From JBDTOX01 sp039933015 (GTDB taxonomy: Bacteria > Pseudomonadota > Gammaproteobacteria > Burkholderiales > Methylophilaceae): DNA of 5,152 bases. Below are positions 1 to 5,152 of this stretch, piece after piece. The stretch spans positions 1 through 5,152 of the forward strand of contig JBDTOX010000005.1 of assembly GCA_039933015.1 (NCBI GenBank), read 5' to 3'. The position numbers and the translations under genes were made by a program. The notes under the pieces were generated by a model. The model saw nothing but the letters and a program-made list of their open reading frames with translations, was not told the DNA's origin and searched no databases. Positions within the stretch are counted from its first letter, which is position 1; every line of letters begins with the position of its first letter.

Positions 1-2094
1 TTTGGCGCATCGCCTATCCTGCCCATGAGTCGCGCCGAGATGGATGCGCTGGGCTGGGATTCGTGCGACATCATTCTGGTCACGGGCGATGCCTATATTG
101 ACCATCCCAGCTTCGGCATGGCACTGGTGGGGCGGTTGCTGGAAGCCCAAGGTTTTCGCGTCGGCATTATCAGCCAGCCGGACTGGCATTCGGCCGATGC
201 TTTTAAGGTCTTAGGCAAGCCCAACCTGTATTTCGGCGTGACTGCGGGCAATATGGATTCGCTCGTCAACCGCTACACCGCAGACCGCAAAATTCGTTCT
301 GATGACGCCTACACCCCGAATGCCGAGGGCGGCAAGCGCCCGGATCGTGCTGTACTGGTGTATTCCCAGCGCTGCCGTGAGGCCTATGCTGACACACCTC
401 TGGTGATAGGCAGTATTGAAGCCAGCTTGCGCCGCATTGCCCACTACGATTATTGGTCGGACAAAGTACGGCGTTCCGTGCTGGTCGATTCCAAGGCGGA
501 CATCCTGATCTACGGTAATGCGGAAAGGGCACTGGTCGAGTTGAGCCATCGCATAGGCAAGGGCGAAAAAATAGCTGAGATCACCGATATTCGCGGTACG
601 GCGTATTTGCGCAAAGCCTTGCCCGAGGGCTGGCAGGAAGTCGCTTCGACCAAGCTGGATCGGCCGGGCAAAGTAGATACGCCGATAGACCCATATGCCA
701 TGGAGCCGGCAATGGAAAAAACTGGTGAGTCATGTGCCAGTACCTCAGCCAAGGCCGCTGAAGCAGATGCAGTAGTTAATGTTGTTCAAATAATCCGTAA
801 ACCCAAGGCAGACCGTGCTTTTCAAGTGGTGCGCCTGCCGGCGTATGAAGAAGTAGTGGCTGATCCAGTCCTGTACGCCCACGCCTCGCGCGTGTTGCAC
901 CTGGAAGCCAACCCCGGCAATGCGCGCGCGCTGGTGCAACGGCATGGCGACCGCGAAGTCTGGCTCAACCCGCCGCCGATTCCGCTCACTACCAAAGAGA
1001 TGGATTACGTCTACGATCTGCCGTACGCGCGCAAGCCGCATCCGGTATACAACAACGCCAAAATCCCGGCATGGGAGATGATACGTTTCTCGGTCAACAT
1101 CATGCGCGGCTGCTTCGGCGGCTGTACTTTCTGTTCGATTACCGAGCATGAGGGGCGTGTTATCCAGAGCCGTTCTGAAGCATCCATCCTGCGTGAGGTC
1201 GAGGATATCCGCGACAAGGTAGAAGGTTTCACTGGCGTAATTTCCGACCTCGGCGGCCCGACCGCCAATATGTACCGCATGGCCTGCAAGTCAAAAACCA
1301 TTGAAAAATCCTGCCGCAAGCTGTCATGCGTGTACCCGGGTATTTGCGAAAACCTCAATACCGACCACTCGGCGCTGATCGAGCTTTATCGCAAGGCGCG
1401 GGCTATCAAGGGCGTGAAGAAGATCCTGGTGAGCTCCGGCTTGCGCTATGACTTGGCCGTGACTTCGCCCGAGTATGTGAAAGAACTGGTGCAGCACCAT
1501 GTTGGCGGTTACCTCAAGATAGCCCCTGAGCATTCTGAAGAAAACGTGCTGTCCAAGATGATGAAACCGGGCATGGGTGCCTACGATAAATTCAAGGAAA
1601 TGTTCGAGCGCTTTTCCAGGGAAGCCGGCAAGGAGCAATACCTGATTCCGTACTTTATCGCGGCGCACCCCGGCACCACGGATGAAGACATGCTCAACCT
1701 GGCTTTATGGCTCAAACGCAATAGTTTCAGGTTGGACCAGGTGCAGACTTTCACGCCGACGCCCATGGCCATGGCGACCGCCATGTATTACTCAGGCAAA
1801 AACCCGCTGCGCAAAGTCACTGACACTAGTGAAGAAGTGGCTATCCCCAAAGCCGGTGGTGTGCGTCGCCTGCATAAGGCCTTTATCCGCTACCACGATC
1901 CCAACAACTGGCCATTGCTGCGCGAAGCATTGAAAAACATGGGGCGTGCCGATTTGATCGGTAACGGAAAAAAACATCTGGTGCCGGCCTGGCAGCCTGT
2001 TGCTGCAATACCTGTGACGCCGGCAGCGAGAAACAGCTTCAGGGTCAGAAAGCCTGAAAGTCTGGCGAAAAGGGTATCTCGCCCTTCAAGATAG
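1..2094 (+). CDS. ygiQ: YgiQ family radical SAM protein, 5' end outside window
   Basis: This is a radical SAM protein of the YgiQ (UPF0313) family. Such proteins bind a [4Fe-4S] cluster and cleave S-adenosylmethionine to start radical chemistry; I know of no established substrate, and it is presumably cytoplasmic. Counting from the ATG at 25, residues 1-230 match the family's N-terminal domain (DSCDIILVTGDAYIDHPSFG). The cluster motif CFGGCTFC (C-x3-C-x2-C) has Cys363, Cys367 and Cys370. A second cysteine group lies at 421, 430, 435 and 441. The C-terminal part (about 530-650) fits the family's DUF3362-type region and ends in a basic tail. The ATG at 25 is not the real start: the frame is open back to base 1, and the residues before it (FGASPILP) resemble the family sequence just before the conserved MSR-EMD stretch, as I recall it from E. 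coli YgiQ. About 20-30 residues are therefore missing. Residues 230-262 are a variable linker. Family assignment is firm; biochemical role is unknown. Confidence 0.96.
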   Translation, partial: FGASPILPMSRAEMDALGWDSCDIILVTGDAYIDHPSFGMALVGRLLEAQGFRVGIISQPDWHSADAFKVLGKPNLYFGVTAGNMDSLVNRYTADRKIRSDDAYTPNAEGGKRPDRAVLVYSQRCREAYADTPLVIGSIEASLRRIAHYDYWSDKVRRSVLVDSKADILIYGNAERALVELSHRIGKGEKIAEITDIRGTAYLRKALPEGWQEVASTKLDRPGKVDTPIDPYAMEPAMEKTGESCASTSAKAAEADAVVNVVQIIRKPKADRAFQVVRLPAYEEVVADPVLYAHASRVLHLEANPGNARALVQRHGDREVWLNPPPIPLTTKEMDYVYDLPYARKPHPVYNNAKIPAWEMIRFSVNIMRGCFGGCTFCSITEHEGRVIQSRSEASILREVEDIRDKVEGFTGVISDLGGPTANMYRMACKSKTIEKSCRKLSCVYPGICENLNTDHSALIELYRKARAIKGVKKILVSSGLRYDLAVTSPEYVKELVQHHVGGYLKIAPEHSEENVLSKMMKPGMGAYDKFKEMFERFSREAGKEQYLIPYFIAAHPGTTDEDMLNLALWLKRNSFRLDQVQTFTPTPMAMATAMYYSGKNPLRKVTDTSEEVAIPKAGGVRRLHKAFIRYHDPNNWPLLREALKNMGRADLIGNGKKHLVPAWQPVAAIPVTPAARNSFRVRKPESLAKRVSRPSR

Positions 2095-2130
2095 GCATCT
2101 TAAGCTCCTGCATTGCCATTGGGAGACCTG

Positions 2131-2160
2131 GCTTGCTGCGAAAAGCAGGCTCGCTTTTAT
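2131..2160 (+). terminator. Possible Rho-independent terminator of ygiQ
   Basis: GCTTGCT (2131-2137) can pair with AGCAGGC (2144-2150) as a seven-pair stem with one G-U wobble and a six-base loop (GCGAAA). It is followed by TCGCTTTTAT. It lies 36 bases after the ygiQ stop and before the next gene, where a terminator would be expected. The T run is short and starts four bases after the stem, so termination may be partial. Confidence 0.4.
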
Positions 2161-2201
2161 CCGAGGATCAACCACTGGCAAATTGTTGTATATTGCGAGC
2201 C

Positions 2202-2444
2202 ATGGTCTGGTATTTATATCTTTTGGAGTGCAAGGGCGGTGCCTACTATGCAGGCATCACCAATAACCTTGAGGCACGCTTTGATGCCCATCAGCAGGGG
2301 CGAGGTGCGCGCTATACACGTGCAAATCCGCCGTTAAGGATACTGGCTTCCATGACATTTCCAGATCGCTCGACCGCCACTATTGCCGAGGCCCAGTTAA
2401 AGCGCATGCCCAGGAGCAGGAAGCTTGAATTCTTCAGTGAATAA
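2202..2444 (+). CDS. GIY-YIG nuclease domain protein, YhbQ/UPF0213-like
   Basis: This is an 80-residue single-domain protein of the GIY-YIG nuclease superfamily, closest in style to the small YhbQ/UPF0213 group. The two signature segments are present in altered form: YLYLLE near residue 4 (in place of GIY) and YYAGIT at residues 15-20 (in place of YIG). Then come Arg and His in EARFDAHQQG, a GARYTR segment, and a Glu in AEAQLKRM that fits the metal-binding position. Members of this superfamily cut DNA, but the cellular role of the small solo proteins is not settled. I chose the ATG at 2202 because the domain begins immediately after it. An upstream TTG at 2133 would add 23 residues unlike the family and lies inside the ygiQ hairpin. 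The Shine-Dalgarno is weak (GCGAG only). The last 20 bases overlap the next gene. Confidence 0.88.
   Translation: MVWYLYLLECKGGAYYAGITNNLEARFDAHQQGRGARYTRANPPLRILASMTFPDRSTATIAEAQLKRMPRSRKLEFFSE
2412..2416 (+). promoter_or_regulatory. Ribosome binding site deciding a TTG start
   Basis: AGGAG sits eight bases before the TTG at 2425, inside the coding sequence of the GIY-YIG gene. This good spacing supports the TTG over the in-frame GTG at 2437, which would sit about 20 bases away. Confidence 0.6.
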
Positions 2445-2688
2445 AGATGATTTGAAATTAGCGGTTACTGCGGCCTTGGGTGGAGATTGGAACCAGGCGC
2501 ACCTGATTGCCCAGGAGTCAGATGACCGTATCGGTCACTGGATCCATGCGGTACTGCATAAAATTGAAAATGACGAAAGCAACAGCCGCTACTGGTATGC
2601 AAGAGCGCATAAGGATTACGAGGATTTTACTGATCCCGCCGCGGAGCTAAATGCCATTCTGCAATTTCTGCAAAATACATCTGCTTGA
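2425..2688 (+). CDS. Small conserved-looking hypothetical protein, 87 aa
   Basis: I recognise this only as a type of small proteobacterial hypothetical protein; the function is unknown. It is 87 residues long, acidic and probably all helical, with no signal peptide or membrane segment, so likely cytoplasmic. Visible features are GGDWNQAHLIAQ (residues 19-30), GHWIHAVLHKIENDESN (about 37-53) and RYWYARA (about 54-60). This helix-pair pattern, ending in a YWYxRA segment, is reminiscent of TPR/Sel1-type repeats, but one unit is too little to assign it. It starts at TTG with a well-placed AGGAG, 20 bases inside the end of the GIY-YIG gene, which suggests translational coupling. If the GTG at 2437 is used instead, four residues are lost. 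The stop codon lies within the left arm of a long hairpin. Confidence 0.8.
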   Translation: MNSSVNKDDLKLAVTAALGGDWNQAHLIAQESDDRIGHWIHAVLHKIENDESNSRYWYARAHKDYEDFTDPAAELNAILQFLQNTSA

Positions 2689-2725
2689 TGGCGTTTTGCA
2701 ATGGCTGGCAGGCGCCATCAAGCGG
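2681..2725. terminator. Long hairpin between convergent genes
   Basis: CTTGATGGCG (2684-2693) is exactly complementary to CGCCATCAAG (2713-2722). The pairing extends outward through G2683-C2723, a T-G wobble and C2681-G2725, giving about 13 pairs around a 19-base loop. It overlaps the stop of the plus-strand 87-aa gene and lies 16 bases beyond the stop of the minus-strand 156-aa gene. Its position suggests a two-way terminator or 3' end stabiliser. Neither side has a proper T run, so the terminator reading is uncertain while the inverted repeat itself is clear. Confidence 0.55.
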
Positions 2726-2740
2726 CCGGCTGGCTAATTA

Positions 2741-3211
2741 TCACGCCAGATTTTGCTCCTTTGCCAGTTGCAGAATGTAAGCAGAAAAATCCGGATCTTC
2801 ACCATGCAGCAGACGCGGCAGCATTTTGCGGAAATCATCACGGCCGCACCATTCGCGCATGTAATCATCCCATGAGCGCCATCGCCTTAGCTGCTTGCCA
2901 GTCATCTTGTCTTCATAGGCCAGCAGGTAGGCCCGTTCGAATAATGAAATCAGGATTTCAAACATCACCTGTATGCGTTCCTGCTGCTCTTCGGTAAGTT
3001 CAGGAATCTCATTTTGTGAGCGCAGCTTGAGGTCGGGGTTGCTCATTACCAATTTGAGGAAATCGGTATAGGCATCGGATAGCAGCTGATAAACCTCTTC
3101 CTCCTCGTTTTCCCGCTCCTTGCGCTGCTCAAACATGAAGGAAATAATCGCCAGCGGCAGGCCGAATACCGTAACGACATAGCTCAGCAATTCCCAGGTT
3201 TCAAGTTTCAC
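2741..3211 (-). CDS. Hypothetical membrane-anchored protein, 156 aa
   Basis: I do not recognise a named family. The 156-residue protein has one hydrophobic segment at about residues 8-27 (SYVVTVFGLPLAIISFMF). A strongly charged stretch (EQRKERENEEEE, about 28-39) follows and looks like the start of a helix or coiled coil. The rest, presumably cytoplasmic given the positive residues just after the helix, is helical and rich in aromatics, with WRSWDDYMREWCGRDDF near 112-128 and a closing DPDFSAYI. The start is GTG, with a weak GGA nine bases upstream. That GTG overlaps the stop of the preceding small frame as GTGA, which is typical of coupled genes and supports this start. Translation ends at TGA followed at once by an in-frame TAA. 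It converges on the 87-aa gene across a hairpin. It could be a small membrane-tethered regulator or scaffold, but that is a guess. Confidence 0.82.
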   Translation of the reverse strand: MKLETWELLSYVVTVFGLPLAIISFMFEQRKERENEEEEVYQLLSDAYTDFLKLVMSNPDLKLRSQNEIPELTEEQQERIQVMFEILISLFERAYLLAYEDKMTGKQLRRWRSWDDYMREWCGRDDFRKMLPRLLHGEDPDFSAYILQLAKEQNLA

Positions 3212-3353
3212 AGGCGCAGATCCAGAGTGATAATAATGCCCACCAGCATGCCCATGCCGGGGTAGGCAGTCAAGCCGAAGGCGCGTGCTGGTGTGCCGCC
3301 GCCATTATGGCTTGCCCCATAATTTTCTCCTGCTCCAGGATAGAGGCATTCAT
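3208..3353 (-). pseudogene. Small membrane protein gene with apparent one-base frameshift
   Basis: Two minus-strand frames join into what looks like one short gene. The first starts at ATG 3353-3351 with AGGA six bases upstream and reads MNASILEQEKIMGQAIM before running to a stop at 3270. The second frame, open through this stretch but without an upstream start, reads GGGTPARAFGLTAYPG (from 3303) and then MGMLVGIIITLDLRL to a stop at 3208. Adding one base near 3301-3322, for instance in the GGGG run or the GGCGGCGGC run, would fuse them into about 48 residues with a hydrophobic C-terminal segment. The second frame has mostly G or C in third positions, as coding sequence here does, and its TGA overlaps the GTG of the 156-aa gene. 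I do not recognise the family. The shift could be a real inactivating mutation, a sequencing or assembly error, or, less likely, programmed frameshifting; the first frame alone could also be a chance peptide. Confidence 0.5.
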
Positions 3354-3359
3354 GAACAA

Positions 3360-3363
3360 TCCT
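3360..3363 (-). promoter_or_regulatory. Ribosome binding site of the small minus-strand gene
   Basis: On the minus strand AGGA lies six bases before the ATG at 3353-3351. It is the main reason for taking the 5' half of the frameshifted small gene as a genuine start. Confidence 0.45.
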
Positions 3364-3655
3364 GCTACGTTATCGCGTGGAATTGCTCGCTTAATCTATC
3401 TGTGCTTCCAGCCCCATCGTACTTTAACCCAGATAATTCATTAGGACGCGAGATGACCGCAACCTGAGCGTCAGCGTTTGTATAGGCTAGAAAAGTCGCC
3501 CAATGGATTATCGGTGGCTAAAGAATGAGATTTTTCTGCGCATGGCGTCCAGACAAGCCAAGGTTAACGACAATCAATCTCCGTGCTATTCTGAGGTCGC
3601 GCATTGTACCTTTGAATAACAGGCAGATGCATCACTGACATCACTCGATAACTTG

Positions 3656-3685
3656 CCGTTTTTAAAAAAGCAAATATTTAAACGG
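3656..3685. repeat. Short inverted repeat around an AT-rich core
   Basis: CCGTTT (3656-3661) and AAACGG (3680-3685) are perfect inverted arms around an 18-base core of nearly all A and T. It lies about 100 bases before the sensor gene start. It could be an operator or part of a promoter; at six bases per arm it could also be chance. Confidence 0.3.
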
Positions 3686-3771
3686 TGATTAGGCACAGAC
3701 TGCATTATTATTCATGGAGATTTGGTGATGAGAGAAATAGCGCATGATTAGCGTGACTATCAACGTCAAAT

Positions 3772-3776
3772 AAGGA
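3772..3776 (+). promoter_or_regulatory. Ribosome binding site of the sensor gene
   Basis: AAGGA lies eight bases before the ATG at 3785 and selects it over the in-frame ATG at 3776, which overlaps this site and has no Shine-Dalgarno of its own. Confidence 0.7.
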
Positions 3777-3784
3777 TGCAGCAT

Positions 3785-5152
3785 ATGCGCCTATTAGCAA
3801 TGATGCTATTGCTGGTTTTTGCCGGCATGGCTGGCGGGACTGGAGTAAACACTGACAGGCCGCTGCTGGTTGGAAGCGAGCCGGATTTTCCACCTTTTGC
3901 CGTTGGCCAGGCAGATAAAACCATGGATGGGTTTGCCGTTGACTTATGGAAAGCGGTCGCCAAGGAAGCCGGGCTCAGCTATACGATCCGCGTCCAAACT
4001 TTTAATCATATTCTTCATGAGTTCGAAACAGGCAGGATTGACGTATTAATCAATCTTGCCCCATCTGAGGAGCGTCGTCGCTTTGCGGACTTCACTGTTC
4101 CCTACGTGACTGTCAACGGCGCCATCTTCGTACGCAAGAGTGAACCAGGCATCCGCTCGGAAGCTGACCTGGCAGGCAAATCCATCATTGTCCTCAATGC
4201 TGATCTGGCTCGCGATTATGCTATTTCGCGAGGCTGGCAGAAACGGCTCGTACAGGTAAATACTGTCGCAGAAGGTTTCCGGCTGCTGGCCTCGGGTCAG
4301 CATGATGCAATGCTAATCGGCAAGCTGGTCGGGATGCAGACCTTACAGCAATCAAAGATTTCGAATATCCGCGCGCTGGATGTCAAACCAGGTTTTTCAC
4401 AGAAGTTCTCTTTTGCCGTGCAAAAAAGCCATACCGAATTGCTTGCCAGGATTAACGAAGGACTGGCATTAACCAAATCCAGCGGCGTTTATGATGCCAT
4501 CTACGAAAAATGGTTCGGCGTATACGAAAAAAAAGAGCCTACGTTCAAGGACATGCTCAAGTATCTTGTGCCTTTGGTCATCGGTTTCATGGGGTTTGCA
4601 GCCTTTTTTCTGCACGAGCGCCAATCCGAACGCAGGCAGGCCGCTGAAGCATTGCGTATACAGCAAGACCGGCTTCATCTCATACTGGACTCAACTGCAG
4701 AGGCGATATATGGCATAGACCTGGAGGGGAACTGCACATTCTGTAATGCCAGTTGTGTCAACTTGCTCGGGTATACGCATGCGCAAGAGTTGCTCGGAAA
4801 AAACATGCATAGGCAGATGCAGCGTGCACGTGCGGATGAAACACATCATCCAGTAGATAAGCGACTGATTTTTCATAATTTTGAACGAGGTGCAGGTGCA
4901 CACGCTGAGGATGAGATGCTATGGCGGGCGGACGGTAGTTGTTTTCCTGTCGAATACTGGTCGTATCCGCAATTCCAGGATGGTTTGATTATTGGCGCGG
5001 TAGTCACCTTTATTGACGTCACCGAGCGTAAGCGTGCCGAGCATCGGGAGCGTGCGCATAAACAGGTGCTAGGCTTGCTGGCCAAGTGTGCACCATTAAA
5101 GGAGATCCTGCAGTCTATTACAGATAGCATCGAACTTGAAAACCCGGCCATG
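3785..5152 (+). CDS. Membrane sensor protein: SBP family 3, TM, PAS, GAF start; 3' end outside window
   Basis: The frame is open from the ATG to the window edge (456 codons, no stop). Residues 1-20 form a hydrophobic signal peptide. Residues 26-247 are a bacterial extracellular solute-binding domain of family 3, with VGSEPDFPPF, GFAVDLW (49-55), SEERRRFADFTVPY (94-107) and YEKWFG (240-245). A membrane helix spans about 261-276. A charged helical linker leads into a PAS domain at about 295-415, starting LILDSTAEAIYGID and ending with the typical DVTERKRAE. From about 428, HKQVLGLLAKCAPLKEIL looks like the first helix of a GAF domain as found in sensor diguanylate cyclases and kinases. The protein thus probably senses a periplasmic ligand and signals inside the cell. 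The output (GGDEF, EAL or histidine kinase) lies beyond the window and cannot be told. Arg97 fits the ligand carboxylate-binding arginine, while Gly179 stands where amino-acid binders usually have Asp. Confidence 0.92.
   Translation, partial: MRLLAMMLLLVFAGMAGGTGVNTDRPLLVGSEPDFPPFAVGQADKTMDGFAVDLWKAVAKEAGLSYTIRVQTFNHILHEFETGRIDVLINLAPSEERRRFADFTVPYVTVNGAIFVRKSEPGIRSEADLAGKSIIVLNADLARDYAISRGWQKRLVQVNTVAEGFRLLASGQHDAMLIGKLVGMQTLQQSKISNIRALDVKPGFSQKFSFAVQKSHTELLARINEGLALTKSSGVYDAIYEKWFGVYEKKEPTFKDMLKYLVPLVIGFMGFAAFFLHERQSERRQAAEALRIQQDRLHLILDSTAEAIYGIDLEGNCTFCNASCVNLLGYTHAQELLGKNMHRQMQRARADETHHPVDKRLIFHNFERGAGAHAEDEMLWRADGSCFPVEYWSYPQFQDGLIIGAVVTFIDVTERKRAEHRERAHKQVLGLLAKCAPLKEILQSITDSIELENPAM

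Larger units (their letters stand above)
3354..3784. other. Gene-free region between divergent units
   Basis: These 431 bases lie between the start of the broken small minus-strand gene and the start of the plus-strand sensor, so promoters for both directions should be here. I find no convincing -35/-10 pair on either strand. The part near 3659-3681 is markedly AT-rich, TATTAT occurs at 3706-3711 without a partner -35, and there is a short inverted repeat at 3656-3685. Reading frames here are short and have no protein-like character. No tRNA, known riboswitch or gene remnant is recognisable. Confidence 0.6.

Noticed and set aside
745..1149. 134-aa minus-strand open frame within ygiQ
   Set aside because: It is antisense to a strongly conserved part of ygiQ and reads as non-protein-like sequence.
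2133..2201. Longer GIY-YIG protein starting at TTG 2133
   Set aside because: The extra 23 residues do not resemble the family, and the region forms the hairpin after ygiQ. The domain begins right after the ATG at 2202.
2701..2997. 98-aa plus-strand open frame
   Set aside because: It lies opposite the 156-aa minus-strand gene and has no domain-like character; the minus-strand frame is better supported.
3285..3467. 60-aa plus-strand open frame
   Set aside because: It overlaps the better-supported minus-strand small gene and the intergenic region, and its composition is not protein-like.
3706..3711. TATTAT as a -10 element for the sensor gene
   Set aside because: No recognisable -35 lies 16-18 bases upstream and there is no extended TGn directly before it, so it is not listed as a promoter.
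4873..5151. 92-aa minus-strand open frame at the right edge
   Set aside because: It is antisense to the PAS and GAF coding region, with low-complexity Ser/Cys-rich sequence typical of a shadow frame.

Overview
The window looks like ordinary chromosomal sequence from a Gram-negative proteobacterium. The YgiQ-type radical SAM protein, the YhbQ-like GIY-YIG protein, and the design of the membrane sensor (periplasmic binding domain, membrane helix, PAS, GAF) fit a betaproteobacterium, perhaps of the Nitrosomonadales/Methylophilales kind. That placement is inferred from protein style and moderate GC and is not proven. I see no insertion sequence, CRISPR array, tRNA, rRNA or phage gene.

Layout. 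Bases 1-2094 (+) hold most of a ygiQ gene whose first codons lie before the window. A weak terminator-like hairpin follows. Bases 2202-2688 (+) carry two small overlapping genes: a GIY-YIG nuclease-like protein (80 aa) and a conserved-looking 87-aa helical protein that begins at a TTG inside the end of the first. A long hairpin overlaps the stop of the second and separates it from a convergent gene. On the minus strand, 2741-3211 encodes a 156-aa protein with one N-terminal membrane helix. Directly upstream, overlapping its GTG start by four bases, is a previously unlabelled small reading frame (3208-3353, minus) that looks like a roughly 48-aa membrane protein gene interrupted by a one-base frameshift. 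Bases 3354-3784 are a gene-free, partly AT-rich region between divergent transcription units. Bases 3785-5152 (+) are the start of a large sensor gene that runs off the right edge: signal peptide, family-3 solute-binding domain, membrane helix, PAS, and the beginning of what looks like a GAF domain. Its output domain is not in the window.

How the genes relate. The two small plus-strand genes are probably co-translated. The broken small frame and the 156-aa protein probably formed one minus-strand operon. The sensor is a separate unit. Nothing ties all of these into a single pathway. The most unusual points are the hidden frameshifted small gene, a second conserved-looking cysteine cluster in YgiQ, and a binding domain that keeps the ligand-binding arginine but lacks the usual aspartate.
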